A stretch of 64,000 bases of DNA, from contig NC_089863.1 in the NCBI RefSeq assembly GCF_036373705.1, forward strand, positions 4,299,444 through 4,363,443, read 5' to 3'. The stretch comes from Amia ocellicauda. Its lineage: Eukaryota > Chordata > Actinopteri > Amiiformes > Amiidae. Of the stretch, positions 35,572 through 48,127 are shown one piece after another. The translations under genes and the position numbers were made by a program. A model generated the notes under the pieces. The model saw only the letters and a program-made list of their open reading frames with translations. It was not told where the DNA came from and did not search any database. Position 1 is the first letter of the stretch. Each line of letters opens with the position of its first letter.

Positions 35572-36613
35572 GATTGGCTCTGTTGCTTTAACCCCAGCAA
35601 GACGGTTTCAAAGCTGACAGTGCAATACTCACCTGTGGCGCCTCTGCCTATTTATACAGGTGCCGCCACTGGGAGCCAATCAGAGACCAGCCCGGAGTGG
35701 TCAGTGTGAACAGGTCCGGCCCGGCGATGGAATGCGCCCCGACACGGCCAGTCGCAGGACAACGACAGACAGGGACACAGAGTGATCAAAATATACAGAT
35801 TATTATTATGATTATTATTCGTTTTATTAAATAATCACAAGGAGGCTTTAACAAAGTAATTTGTCAAGGAGGCTTCCTGATTGTATTATATTTCAAAGAA
35901 TCATGTTAGCAATATTTTCATTATGACTGCAATGTACTGGGTTGATTTCGTTCAGATGTCCGTGCTCCCTGGGGTTATTAGTGGAGTGCACCTGCACTAC
36001 CACGGCCACTATTATCCAATTGAATACATCGCACTTAAAGTAACTTGGTCGTCTGCTTCGAAATGGGGCTGTATTGTTATTATTTAATTTAGAGACGTCA
36101 GCTGCCTGTCAAATTGATATTTTCCACTACAGTGAATAAACGCACCGGTAGGGTGTTTCCCAGGAACACGTCACACATCAACACACAGCAGGGTGAGACA
36201 GCCCCGCCACTGTCATTTCACTGGCACCCTCATACAGAGGAGCTCGTTAAGACACATGACACGAACATGGTGCGATTTTTAGGACTCTGCATTAATTAAT
36301 GCAATCAGTAATCAGCCCTTAATAAAAACAATGAAGTTGACTTTCATGATCTGCTTCAGGGCCAGTTTTTATTCTCTCCTTCGTGTCTAGTGGGTTATTT
36401 ATTTATTTACACACCTTGCATCAATCGTATCAATCTCTAAATCGCTCTGCCTTGACAATGGCACTATTCTGATAACATAAATTGATCGATTAATTGATTT
36501 AATGTTTAGCCCCAATTCGGATCTGTCCAATCGCTGCCCTCCGCCAATCAGGGCTCGGAGGTATTTAAGGAGCTGAGTGCGGCTTCTCACTACTTCGTTT
36601 GTAGTGTTTTGAG
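35572..36613. promoter_or_regulatory. Shared ZP3/ZP4-like promoter region (unit 4)
   Basis: ZP3 TATA at 35649-35656 (minus) and ZP4-like TATA at 36562-36569 (plus) with two CCAAT boxes upstream. One visible base differs from units 2/3 (t to c near 36422). Confidence 0.6.
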
Positions 36614-38650
36614 ATGGAGAAGTGAGGGATCAATGTGCGGGTCTGGGTTTGTGTCTCTGTGCTGCTGGCAGCAGCCATTGGTGTGTCTTTAGCCCAGGTT
36701 CAGAAATGTCAGGTCAGTGAGGCTGAGAAGATGGCGTGTGGAGACCCGGCGGTCAGTAGCGCGGACTGTGAGGCGAGTGACTGCTGCTTTGATCCGAGGG
36801 CCAGACAGCGCTGTTACTACAGCAGTGACGGTGAGAGGGTCGCCAGTGAAACACAGCTGCAGATCTGCAGGTCGTGCTCTTGGTGTGATTGAATCCTCGC
36901 TACAATACTGCCCTCTCCCTGCAGTGACGGTGCAGTGCACCACGGATGGGCAGTTCGTGGTTGTGGTGCCCAGGGACGTCACCACCCCTCCGCTGAGCCT
37001 CGATACCGTCAGCCTGCTGGGTGGTCAGAGCGCCCCCTGCAGTCCTGTCGGCACCACTGCTGGCTTTGCCAAGTTCCAGTTCCCAGTCAGTGCCTGCGGC
37101 AGCATCCTGAAGGTGAGCCTCTCCCAGCACTGCCAGGAGCATCGCAGCCCTGTGTGGAGCTGCTGCCTGCTGTGCCCCCTGTCTGGTGTCTAATGTGGGC
37201 TGTGATTGGTGTTCCAGGCTGAGGGGGAAGACCTGCTGTATGAGAACATGATGTCCTCTGCCTTTGACGTTCAGAAGGGGCCTGATGGCTCCATCACCAG
37301 GGACAGCCTCTATGAGTGAGTGGCTCCCTTGTGCCCCCAGTGGCCTTTCCCCTTGGTCAGGGTCCTGACTGATCCACTGCTGGCTGCTTCTCCCTCCAGG
37401 CTGACCTTCCTGTGCAGGTACTCGGGCAGTGAGCTGCTTCCTGTGGAGGCTGTAGTCTACACTGCGGCCCCCCCTCCCCCTTCAGTCGTGGCCCCGGGGC
37501 CCCTCAGTGTGGAGCTCAGGATTGCAACAGGTACTGTGCCCAGCTGTCCACAGGGCCGTGGCAGTGAATGCTTTCCAATGCATGTTGCATTCCTAATGCC
37601 CCTGCTGTTCCTCTGTAGAAGCCGTGTATGACTCCTACTACAGGGATGTGGACTACCCTGTGACCAAGGTCCTGCGGGATCCTGTGTATGTTGAGGTTCG
37701 CATCCTGAACAGGACTGACCCCAACATCGTCCTGACCCTGGAAGACTGCTGGGCAACGTCCACCCCCAGCCCTCTCGGCCAGCCCCAGTGGAGCCTGCTG
37801 GTGAACGGGTAACTGGAGCCCTGTCTCTCCTGTTGGCCAACCTGTGCTGCTGGTTTGGGCAGAGCTCTTGACCTGGTTGTGGTTGTCCTTCCAGGTGTCC
37901 ATACAGAGATGACCCGTACCAGACCAGCTTGATTCCTGTGGGCAGCTCCTCCAGGCTGCTGTACCCAACGCACTACGAGCGCTTCGTGGTCCAGATGTTT
38001 ACTTTTGTGGACGCTGGCTCCCAGCTCCCTCTGAAGGAGACGGTGAGGGCCTGTCAGAGGAGCTCAATGAGCTTCAATGGATTGAATGGGTTTGTATTGA
38101 GCTGAATCTCTTGCTCCCCCAGGTGTTCATCCACTGTAGTGCAGCAGTGTGCCGACCTAATGCCACGGACAGCTGTGTCCCTCAGTGCAGCCGCAGAATA
38201 CGTGAGTAGCTGGATGGGGATTGATGGGTCTCAATGCCAGCACTGGGAGATCCTACTGGCGAAATGCCCTTCTGTTACTGGGCCTGCTCTTGGCTGCTTT
38301 AATGCTGCTCCTGTCCTGCAGGGAGATCTGTGGCCCCAGTACATAGGGCCCCTGGGGAGACTGCAGTGGTGTCCAGTGGGGAAGTGATCCTGATGGCTGC
38401 TGAGCTCCCTGCTGTGGACAGGAGGGCTTCTCCCAGTGAAGGTGAGGAGGGGAGCTGGACTCTGCTGGGGCTTGGCCCTGTGTTTTCTGTGCCTCTGTGA
38501 GCCGCCTGTCCCTCTCCTGTCCCCACAGGGCCCCAGGTCTTCAGCTATGCTGTGCTGGGAGTGGTTGCCTGCACTGTGCTGGTGCTCGGTGCTCTGGGGC
38601 TGGCTGCTGTGTGGAGAGCGTGGCCTGTGGTGCAGAAGACCCAACTGTGA
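36614..38650 (+). pseudogene. zp4: Full-length ZP4-like (trefoil + ZP) gene with a stop at codon 4
   Basis: ZP1/ZP4-type egg-coat gene in nine exons: 36614-36830, 36925-37112, 37218-37315, 37400-37530, 37619-37808, 37895-38042, 38123-38201, 38322-38441, 38529-38650. All junctions are GT..AG and the total is 1293 nt (431 codons), in phase. Order: signal peptide, six-cysteine P-type trefoil (residues 30-72), ZP-N (VTVQCTTDG, FPVSACGSILK, LTFLCRYSG), ZP-C (DYPVTKVLRDPVYVEVRILN, LEDCWATSTPSP, GCPYRDDPY, YERFVVQMFTFVD, VFIHCSAAVC), furin site RIRR (349-352), hydrophobic VSSGEVILM, transmembrane helix about 394-418, short tail. Codon 4 is TGA where units 2 and 3 have TGT. The next in-frame ATG (codon 40) lies past the signal peptide. 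AATAAA at 38668-38673. By sequence it is null unless the stop is a consensus error. Confidence 0.85.
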
Positions 38651-38673
38651 ATGGAGCAAATTTGTCAAATAAA

Positions 38674-40198
38674 ATCTGAATGGTCTTGTGTGTGCTTTCT
38701 GGCATTACCTTCTGCGCTGAACCCCAATCACATCCACAAGTCCCTGTCTATCAGTTTCCTTCAGTGGCACCTATATGCATTACTATAGGCATAATGCCAG
38801 CTTTGCATTTACAACTAGGCTTGTGTCAATCAGTACCCTCTTTGATTTAGAAAATATACTGTTGTATTAACTTGCTTCAGCAGGGTGCTGACTTTGGTGC
38901 TGTAAGGCTTCTACCTGCTGTAGTGCACAATTGTCACCAGTGGGGTTTACTTTTGCAAATGTCCTCACCAAGCCTGACTTGCATCTCAAAAGCTTTCCAT
39001 AAATCAAATACTCCACCCCACACGTGACAAATAGATTTCAGCTGAGACTGTACCGGAGTGTGTGCATTATGTGGGCAGAGCCCGTGCCATTGTATATTAC
39101 ATGTAATGCACCCAGTTCTGGGGTGAAACTACTGCTCCCTTTTAACTTCTGCATTCATGAAAAGCAATAATTATCATGCACAAATCGAAATTTAAATTTT
39201 CTCCCACAATTCAATCTTAAATAATCCTCACAACTGCTCTGTCAATAGCGGGAGGCACTATTTGGGTCTTATTTCCATTGCTTCCTCCCTTCCCCCTGCC
39301 CCCCGCTTTGACTTCTAGCTAGAACCTCCTTCATCTCCTGTAGGAGTCTATCGCTCATTCTGCATGGGCTGCAGTTCGACAGTACAGTGGTGTGTAAAGA
39401 GTGTTTGCATATGTTACGTACAACCTTCCCGTTTTCACGTTTCAAATAAATCACACAGAGGACCACATTGGGTTTGAAATCGGATTGTGTACCATTGCAG
39501 CGCCCACAGAACCGTGTACTTCACACTAAAGCTATACTGGACATGCGTGTATGAAAACAGCGTGAACAAAACACTGGATTTCCGTCCATTAGTTTGCAGC
39601 CACGATACATCTGGCCAATGCAGAGCTGCAGATGGTGGAGAAGTTGCAGAAGGGGTCTCTGACCGCCCCCGCACTGAGACACACTGTGTTTTCAACACAG
39701 AAAGGGGGAGTGGGCGGAAATGAGGCACAGCTAAGTGCAGATGTTTTCCTCTCGTCTTGTTTTCAGTTGAAAAGCTGGCTCCTTTTGCAACTTGCAGACG
39801 ATTCAAATAAGTTTTTACTTTGGGAAGCAAAGTAGAGAATCGCATCCGGTAAGACAGCCCTTGCCAAAGAGACTGTTATGTGTGCGCGTGTGTGCAATGA
39901 TCGACCGAACAGCGTCCAAAGGTCCGTTTGAAACTGGACTCTGTCCTTATTTGTGTCCAGTTTTCCAGTGCCAGTTGCGCCTTGAACTCTGGGGACGATC
40001 AGACGCTTCACAGATCGGGTCCGAATGAACCATATATTCAACCTCATCCTGTCGGCAACAATGCGTTGAAGTAGTATTTATTTTTGAGCCGTTTCCATGT
40101 AAAGAAATCATAAATTTAGTCTGTGTGGTGATTCTGCAAACGTCGTCCAATCATGTAAGTAACAATCTTAACTAATCTGTTGTTCTTCTTATTATTAC

Positions 40199-40246
<48 letters not shown>

Positions 40247-40301
40247 GAGTAGTAGTAGTAGTATCATTATTATGAGTAGTAGTAGTATTAATAATAATAA
40301 C

Positions 40302-40353
<52 letters not shown>

Positions 40354-41702
40354 CTGTCTTGTTTCCGTTTGCCCGTCCGTGGTTTTTTCATTGAACATTT
40401 CATGTGCAGCGACGGGTATGAATGTATGGTATGTGTATGTATGTATGGATAGGCTGCGTATGTGTTTGTGTATGTATGTGTGTACCAGCTGTGGGTTTAT
40501 ATCGATTGTGTGCACTTCTTGCGCCTTTAAACACAGACCCACGCAGACACACACTGAGATTCGAGCAGTTTAATGCAATTGAGTCAATTCGATATACTTT
40601 AGAATGCCTCATAAGATATTAATTTTATGAAAATTGCGTAAGTTTATTTTAGGTTTACTTTTATAAGAGAACAATTGAAATATTGAACTCGCTGTCACTG
40701 CACATTTACAGAGATCATCCCACCCCCACTGCCACCAGAGGGGCGGGACTGTATGTGCAAGTTAGCTACATATTTATTATGTAAACTCCAGATTTAACAT
40801 TTGCAATCAGATATGATATTTAGAGTCAACATTTATATTTAACATCTGTATTCACATTGAACATATAGGTTTATGTTTAACATTTCGATTGAACATTTCG
40901 ATTTCGATTTAACGTTTGGATTTAAACTGAACATTTCGATGTATTATTTAGATTTAACTTTTAGATTGAATATTTAGACTTGCATTCAACATTTAGTTTT
41001 AAAACTTAGACTTAGATTTAACAATTGGATTAAACAAGATTTTACATTAACATTTTCAATCAGATATGATATTTAGATTCAACATTTATATTTAACATTT
41101 GTATTCAGATTTAATACAGATGGGTTAACAAAGTGAAATACTCCCTTATACATTTTGTGTCAACAATATGTATTTTTCGGTATATTATAATAATAATATA
41201 CATAATAATATACATAATAATGATGATGATGATGAGATGATAATAATAATGGGTCAATTGCAATTAACTTATTACAGAGCTGCTAACTACGGGATCATGT
41301 CCAGTATGCTGCTTTCAGGGCGATGCAATTGGCCTATTAAGCCTAATAAATTATGCATACGTTATATACATATTTTCACCCTGATACAGAGTTATATACA
41401 TATTTTCAGTTGCACAGCTTACATTCAACTTTTGGGATCTTCTTTGGATTGAGCAAAACTTGCCAAACAGCAGATGTTTTTGTACATTTGCATTATATGG
41501 CACAACACTTTGCATGATGGCGGATAGAGAAACAATAATGCAGAATAACACAGAGTTGTCCACATGCATGCTGGTAGATGGGGGGGTTGCACTCTTTCAA
41601 AGAAAAAAAATGTTAAATTATCTGTGTAATCGTCAATTTTCAATCGTCCATGTGTGTTTGTGTGTCTAACTCCACTCCACCGTGTCTTTGTGTAGCGCGA
41701 TC
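38674..41702. other. Spacer between ZP4-like and MS4A-like genes (unit 4)
   Basis: No gene recognised. It contains the (ATT)n/(AAT)n inverted tract (listed separately) and, from 40601, the region shared with unit 1: a degenerate AT-rich repeat at about 40790-41130 with phrases like 'aacatttcgatttaacg', and a short interrupted ATA tract at 41184-41240. The rest is non-coding. The MS4A promoter must lie near the right end, but I see no clear TATA box. Confidence 0.6.
40190..40353. repeat. (ATT)n followed by (AAT)n inverted microsatellite
   Basis: About 60 bp of ATT repeats, a 'tagtagtagtatcattattatgagtagtagtag' -type centre, then about 70 bp of AAT repeats. The two arms are complementary and could fold into a long AT hairpin or cruciform. 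Confidence 0.9.
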
Positions 41703-43480
41703 ATGGAGGAGCTCTCCCCCGCTGCCTCTGCCTCTGAGGAGACGGCCCGCCCGGCCACCGAGGAGGGGCCACTGGTGACGGTGTCTTTCCAGAAGAACAG
41801 CAGCTTCACCCAAAAGTTCCTGGAGGGGGAGCCCAAAGCGCTGGGGGTAGGAGTGGGAATTTGTGGTGGGGTGGGGGGGCTACATATCTCAGTCCCCAGA
41901 GTGGGGGGAGGTTAACTCTGTGTCTGTGGCTCCCCAGATAACCCAGATCATGCTCAGCGTGCACGTGATCAGCATCGCACTCATGAACTGGTTCAACGAA
42001 ATGGAGCAGTTGGATATGATGATCGTCCGTCTGATCTGCTCCCTTATCGTACGTCGTCTGTCTCTCTCTGCGTCTGTTTGTGCGTCTGTCTCTCTGCCCC
42101 CCCGTGTCTCTGTCTGTGCATCTCTCTGTCCCTCCATGTCTGTCTGTCTCTCCATGTGTCCGTCTGTCTCTGTCTGTGCATCTCTCTGACCTTCCATGTC
42201 TGTCTCTCTGAGCATCTCTCTATCTCTCCATGTCTGTTGCTCTGTCGCTCTGTGTCTGTCTCTCTGTGCATCTCTCTGTCTTCCATGTCTGTGTCGGTCC
42301 AGCTCTCTGTCTCTCTCCTCTCCCCCTGTCTCTCTAACCCTGTCCTGTCTTTTCAGACCATTATAGCAGGTGGTGTTGCGATATCGGCAAGTAACCTGCA
42401 CATGCCCAGAGTGAGTCACGAGAACTAATTTCCATTATTTAAGGGGTCGAGGCTGCATTCCTATAGGTGGTGGGCGGTGGGATCAATTCAATACTAAAAA
42501 CTACTATAATTCTGATTATAAAAGGCCTCATCAGAAGTTTAATAAACAAAAACAAATCATGGAATTGAGAGCTGCTAATACCTATTAGTATAATGATATG
42601 CACTCTGCCTCTCTTGCAGATTAAGGCCTGCATGGCCATGGAGATCATTGGGTGTGTGTGCTCGGTCTTTTTGATCTTCGCCAACTTAGCCATCCACACC
42701 AACAGCCCCATCATGTACAGCTGCTGGATGCGATGGAACAAAACAATGGTTGAAGAGAGGGTGTGCCAGCAGCTCACAGTGAGTGCACTCTCTCTCTCGG
42801 TCTCTGTTATCTCTCACTCTCTCTCACTCTCGCTCTCCCTATGTCTGTCTGACTGGACTGGACTGGACTGCTGCAGAGTCACTGACTGGACTGGACTGGA
42901 ATGGACTGGACTGCTGCAAAGTCACTGAGAATATTAATCTGAAAGTTCTGTACAGGACTGGCACTGCCCAGAAATTCTCTCCCTGCCCCCTGCTCAGCTG
43001 TGTGTGTGTGTGTCCACAGGAGATAACTGATCACATCAGCGCAGAGCAGTTGTTGGTGCAAGTGGTCATCACAGTCCTGTGCATCACGCTGGCCGTCTAC
43101 TGTGGCAAGGCCGTGCGCTGCTGCAGCCCCGCCAGCAGAATGGTAAACTGACACACTGATACCCTGGAACAGTGGCACACTGCAGGACTGGCACACTGGC
43201 ACACTGGCACTTATTGGGGGAAGCTGTAGGATCACTATTAATATAGTGGTAGTAGCACTACCTATAGTGGTATTAATTATTATTATTATTAATATTAATG
43301 TTGATGGAAGGATTCTAATGTCGAGGTCACTGTTCTACTGCCTCTTCTTCCAATTAAGCTCTGAATTATTGAATTGATCACTCGTTACCATCCTGTGGGC
43401 TAACTTGTTGCTCTTCATCTCTCGCAACACAGCCGGTGATCACGGTGAACGCTCCTGGCCCGGCCCAGTCGCAGCAGTGA
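41703..43480 (+). CDS. MS4A-like four-transmembrane protein, intact copy
   Basis: Six exons: 41703-41846, 41938-42048, 42357-42410, 42620-42778, 43020-43142, 43433-43480. All junctions are GT..AG and each coding exon is a whole number of codons (48, 37, 18, 53, 41, 15 aa plus stop), 212 aa in total. The [10 protein letters not shown] motif before TM1 is the MS4A signature (FLKGEPKVLG in mammals). TM segments lie at about 50-66, 77-97, 107-128 and 166-187; the N-terminus is acidic and the C-terminus short. No signal peptide. MS4A proteins are membrane proteins that modulate receptors or calcium flow; the role of this one is unknown. AATAAA at 43513-43518. It is the only copy in the window with an open frame throughout. 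TMEM176 is a related alternative but fits the [10 protein letters not shown] motif less well. Confidence 0.85.
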
Positions 43481-44305
43481 GAGGACCCGGCCACAACGAC
43501 CCCCACCCCCAAAATAAAGACTGAAGACCCACGCTACATACGCAGCCCACGCGCGAGTCCTGGTGTCCAGTGGGGGAGCGGTGACTGTTGACAAAGGAGT
43601 TTCAGTCAGGGACAGTCAGAGATGGATGACGATTGGACGAGGAACATCAGAGCGACACAGACCCGTGCCGACCCTTTCCCTCCAGCTGGGCTTGCCGTAG
43701 TGCTCAGAGCGAGGCAGTCGGGAAGCTGACGACCTCCACAATTATTTGTGTAGCAGCCCCTGTGGATGTACTTGACAACACCACCCCCTTATTGCAGTTT
43801 TACTTAATTGCTTGAGCACATTTGTCCAAGCAGAATTCACACTTTCAAAACAATGAACACACAGCCCTAAATTGAAACAGGTTGGCCAAAATGGCAGATT
43901 TAATTTGCAGATTGCACCAAGACACTCAAAACATGAAACACAGAAATCATCTTTCCATCACAACATACAACTTGTTACCTAATGAAAAGTTACTTCAATC
44001 ATTTGTTTTACATAATGGCACAATAAATACTAACTACTACCATCAATATACCCTACTATGGCTAACCCACCTGTTGATATGATAATTACAGTATGTACCA
44101 TAAAAGGCACGTAACCATCACAGCATGGGCTGTATTCTTTCCATGATTTTACCAAATTCAGATGGAACATCACTCAGGAGCAGGGATATCCAGAAAGAAA
44201 CCACTCCATTTCACCTCTGTCCTTTACAAATGCAATGATGCTGTAGATACAGAGAATAAAAGACTCCAAGCAGACAACTCACTGCAAGAACAAAGTGTCA
44301 AAAAA

Positions 44306-44322
44306 GCAGCACAAACACAGTA
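44306..44322. repeat. Target-site duplication, left copy
   Basis: GCAGCACAAACACAGTA here and GCTGCACAAACACAGTA at 46709-46725 flank the LINE: 17 bp with one mismatch, 14 bp exact. Uninterrupted units have this sequence once (for example 24399-24417). Confidence 0.9.
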
Positions 44323-46708
44323 AAATACTGTTTATTGGGTTTAAGTATTTTACATTTACGTAAATAAAAACAATTCAATTTTTAATACTTGTGATTAAAA
44401 TGTCAGTCCTTAAAATCACTTAAAAAGTTTTAAAATCTTTGTGATTTTAACACAAACTAAAACAATTAACTTTAAAATAAACGTGCTCAAATCAACAAAA
44501 CAAACGTGATAAAAGCAAAAACTGCACACCAACAAAAGGGCAAATACATTGAAAATAACTGAAAATGCATTAAACAAAATAAAGAAACAATTAAAAGGAA
44601 AAAATAAAAAACAAACAAAAAAGGTCTAATGCATTTTAAATTAAACCCAAAACGGTCAATGTATTTGACAACAAAATATAACAAAACTATACCAAAAAAA
44701 ACCTGAACAATGTGATTTAAAAACAACTAAATCTTTAAAAACAATTAAGATTCGTTTTTTTTTTAATCTTTTTAAAAACAATCAGCCGTAAAATCTTTAA
44801 AAGATCTTGGACTCGGGCTCCAGCAGGGGGAACTGACCGTCCCCGGAGGTGGGTCCCTTCATGGGATCCTAAGCTCCCCCAGATCTTGTATACATCAGTT
44901 CTTGTAGGCTTCCTCCTTGCCCCTCTGATGGACCTCCAGATTGACATAGTCTCTTACAAACACCATGCCCCTCCGCGCGATGACGATCGGGTCCAGCTCC
45001 TGCTTATTAAACAAACAGATGTTCCGTCCCTCCCACAGTGCCTGCTTCACTGCGCAGACGACACGCCACCAGCACCTCAAGGTAGATGAAGAGATTCCCT
45101 TGGCCGGACCATACAAGATCTGCTGGGCGGTCGCCCGCGCAGGAACGGCGAACCTGTGGAGGAACGGAAAAAACAGGAGCCAGACCCTGTGGGCGGAGGG
45201 GCACTCACTAAAGATGTGAGCCTCCGTCTCCTTCCCCAGGCAACCCTTATAGGGGCAGGTGTCATAAGGAGCTATGCCCCTTCTGTGCATGAACACTCGG
45301 GTGGGGAGACACCGACTCACAGCCATCCAGGAGACATCTTTCTGCGTGTTCGTGAGGCAAACGTGCGTAGCGTTAGCCCAGATAAACCGGCAGGTTTCGG
45401 GAGGGAAATCTTCTATCCGGCTGGTCTCCTGGGCAGATCTCATCTGACTACAGATGGTCTTATAATCCCAGGAGGCCAGCACGACTTTATGGAGGCCTAC
45501 TTCGAGCGCAAAGGCTCGGAGCGCCCTGTAGAACGGCGGGGGATCCCACGAGTGCGGCCTGGTGTTATCCATGGCGCAGAGGCCGAATGGTCTCAGGCTG
45601 CTGGCAAAATAAAAGCGGTTCATGAAACTCACCTTCTTGCCAGCAGCCTGGATGTTCTTGACCACATAGGCCAGCCCCTGCGCCTTTATCAGCCGCACAA
45701 CGTCCGGGACCCCCCTGCCTCCATCCAGGGTACCCTTCACCATCTGCACTCTTTTCAGCCTCTCCATTTTGCTCCCCCAGACAAACCGAAATATAATTCG
45801 GGTCACTAATTTTGCGATGACCTTGTCTGGGGGGAAGATCATTCCTACGTAGAGGAGTATCGGGAAGAGGATGGCCTTTACGACCAGCACCTTACCAGCC
45901 ATCGTCAAGGTCCTTGTGCTCCAGCCGTGGATCTTCCTTTGGACCTTCGCTATGGCCTCCTCCCAGCTCCGGGCGCCCGTGTTGGTCCCGTCGATCGTGA
46001 TCCCCAGAACCTTGATAGACGGCTTCACAGGGAACACGGTCGGCGGGCCCCGGCCGACAGGCCATGCCCTGGAGAGGTAGACCTCGCTCTTGGCCTTGTT
46101 CACAGCGGCCCCCGTCGCCCTGCAGAAGCCGTCCAGCAGTTCCTCGACCCTGGCCACGGACGGAGCGTCCGTGCAGACCACGGCCACGTCGTCCATATAG
46201 GCCAGGGCCTTCAGTTGCTCTCCGCCGGAACCCGGGAGATGGAAACCTGTCACCCGGACGTCCCGGCGGATCGCCTGCATGAACGGCTCCAAGCAGAGGA
46301 CGTACAGCAGGGCCGACAGGGGACAACCCTGCCGGACCCCCTACCTGACCGGAAATGGTTCGGTCAGGTGGCGGTTCACAAGGACCCTGCTGCTTAGGCC
46401 GCTGTAGATGATCTTGACCCACTTCCTCAGGCCAAGAGCGAGACCCATCCTCTCCATAACGAGCTGCAGGTATTCGTGGCCCACTCTGTCGAAGGCTTTC
46501 TCCTGGTCCAAGCTGATTAGGACCAGGGGAAGCCCTCTCTCGTTCGAGTAGGCCACGACGTCCCTGAGCAGCATGGCGTTGTCGGCCGCCGATCTCCCCC
46601 GGGCACCACAGACCTGGTCGGGACCCACGACTTGAGGGAGTGGCCGCTGCAGCCGGAGCGTCAGTGCTTTGGCCAGTATCTTGTAGTCGGTGCACAGGAG
46701 GCTGACTG
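44323..46708 (-). mobile_element. 5'-truncated Tx1-type LINE inserted in unit 4
   Basis: 2386-bp minus-strand non-LTR retrotransposon absent from units 1-3, flanked by the 17-bp duplication. The 3' untranslated part is 44323-44894 and is A/T-rich. The 5' end is cut exactly within the first reverse-transcriptase block. The insertion interrupts the decayed transposon and so came after both that element and the duplication. Confidence 0.9.
44895..46708 (-). pseudogene. Tx1-type LINE reverse transcriptase, one in-frame stop
   Basis: One frame from the truncation point to the stop at 44895, interrupted once by TAG at 46341-46343. RT blocks in order: PVSLLCTDYKILAKALTLRL, QVCGARGRSAADN, SLDQEKAFDRVGHEYL, EPFPVR(stop)GVRQGCPLSALLY, the catalytic YMDDVAVV (alanine is usual where methionine stands), NKAKSEV, and IKVLGITIDG. 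The long C-terminal part has a zinc-knuckle-like CPYKGC..AHIFSECP. The DQEKAFDRV and GVRQGCPLS wording fits the Tx1 branch of the L1/Tx1 clade, from memory. The endonuclease region is absent through 5' truncation. Low decay indicates a young insertion. Confidence 0.85.
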
Positions 46709-47376
46709 GCTGCACAAACACAGTATATTCCACACTCATCAACAGTCCATCAGACCTCAAGTTGTCTTGAACATCACACTGGATGTTTTCCCTCCTTGCA
46801 GGGCACATCGCTGCTCTGCAGTCCTGTGCAATGATGGTCAGCCAACCAGCATTCGTGGCATTGAGGAGGGGCCTGAGGTCACGTGAACTGAAATCACAAT
46901 TGTTCCACTCAGACAATTTCTTAATTGTATGGAAAGCAGGAGTGTATGGAGGGAGAATTTGTATCACTGTTCAGAGGTGGGCTCTAACCAATGTAGTACA
47001 AAGACAGGAGAGGTCAAAAGCAACATTGTCCTGGTGTCCTATGGTACACTGGAGTGACTGAAACAATCACCCCAAGGTCCTGAGAATCTCTACAAAATGC
47101 TATTCATTTTTGAATAGAATCTCAATTCAGCATGCCACACTCAGCAGATCATTTAACAGCTGTTCTGTCAATATAATTTGCACCTTAAAACCATAATAAA
47201 GCAGCATAGAGCCTTAATAACAGTACTTCAAACATTGGGAAAGTAAAAAAAGCCCAGAAAACACCATTGAGCAGGAGCACAGTGCCTAGTTATGGGATTG
47301 TGTATAAGATCACAAAAAGTCACTTTGTGCACCAGTTTGTTGTACACGTCTGAATGGCACATTTTCAAAACCGAAC

Positions 47377-47381
47377 AAAAA
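47377..47381 (-). terminator. Pol III terminator of the first tRNA-Ala, made at the junction
   Basis: Five A on the plus strand give TTTTT on the minus strand 27 nt beyond the tRNA-Ala 3' end. In later units that position is array sequence, and the first T run on the minus strand is about 85 nt away (for example 48909-48913). The near terminator therefore comes from the ZP-unit sequence at the join. Confidence 0.6.
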
Positions 47382-47408
47382 CGGGTCTGGTAGCAGATGA
47401 AGGAGCTC

Positions 47409-47481
47409 TGGAGAATGCGGGCATCGGTCCCGCCACCTCTCGCATGCTAAGCGAGCGCTCTACCATCTGAGCTAATTCCCC
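47409..47481 (-). tRNA. tRNA-Ala(AGC), array unit 1
   Basis: 73 nt. On the minus strand it begins GGGGAATTAGCTCAGATGG, has the anticodon loop CTTAGCAT with AGC, a B box GGGACCGATGCC, and ends ATTCTCCA, so the acceptor stem GGGGAAT/ATTCTCC pairs fully. It matches the vertebrate tRNA-Ala(AGC) family. No intron. The 5' end faces tRNA-Arg 142 bp away. Confidence 0.95.
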
Positions 47482-47623
47482 GCTGCTTCCTGTGGCAGCA
47501 CCGCCCTGTGCAGCGCCGGCTGCAGGTTCGCTCTGAACTTTGCATCCCTTTGGGTTCACTGATACCCTGTTCCAGGACAGAAGAAGCTGTTTCCATCGGA
47601 TTGCTTGAGTGCGTCCAAACGTG

Positions 47624-47696
47624 GGGCCAGTGGCGCAATGGATAACGCGTCTGACTACGAATCAGAAGACTGTAGGTTCGACTCCTACCTGGCTCG
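47624..47696 (+). tRNA. tRNA-Arg(ACG), array unit 1
   Basis: 73 nt. It begins GGGCCAGTGGCGCAATGG (A box included), has anticodon stem-loop TCTGA-CTACGAA-TCAGA with ACG, T arm GTAGG-TTCGACT-CCTAC (B box) and acceptor 3' strand CTGGCTC with discriminator G. It matches vertebrate tRNA-Arg(ACG). No intron. TTTT about 26 nt downstream is the pol III stop. Confidence 0.96.
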
Positions 47697-48127
47697 ACAG
47701 CATCTACAACCAACTCTCACTGTTTTCTTCTCATATCTGGCGACCAGCAGCACTACATCATAGTGTGCCGGACCAGGCATGGGAGGACCATCAAAGTCAC
47801 CGCTACCACACTCCAATCTCATTCCATGATGATTATCAAACCATTGCACCAGTGTGACTGAGGTGCAACATACATTCAATGTGTTCATGGCTCCATCTGC
47901 TCATTCAATTCAACCTGTACCCGACTGCTGCCTCTCACCTGAACCGTAGTCAACAGAAATGCGCACTTGTATCACACCTTGTCGACACTGTTAATGTGTC
48001 ATTGACACCCAATATCCTGACATGTTGCTTAATCCGTTTAATCTCAATTCTTTCATAATAAGACTCTGTTACAATAAGACACTTCCACAACACTACATTC
48101 ATTTGAATAGACAATCACTTTTGAATA

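Larger units (their letters stand above)
32897..47380. repeat. Segmental duplication, unit 4 (complete, with LINE insertion)
   Basis: The only unit with every part: ZP3-like, spacer, full ZP4-like, 3 kb spacer, full MS4A-like gene and decayed transposon. A Tx1-type LINE has landed in the transposon. The unit ends at 47380, at a point matching about 25081 of unit 2, where it joins the tRNA array. It is best read as the ancestral arrangement from which units 1 and 2/3 derive by separate deletions. Confidence 0.9.
44136..47380 (-). mobile_element. Decayed IS630/Tc1-mariner-type transposon, unit 4 copy, split by a LINE
   Basis: Same fossil as in units 1-3. Its two halves lie on either side of the LINE at 44323-46708. 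The transposase-like frame continues at 46730-46967 (minus), with 6 bp missing compared with the other units. The stretch stops at 47380 where the tRNA array begins; the upstream edge is approximate. Confidence 0.55.
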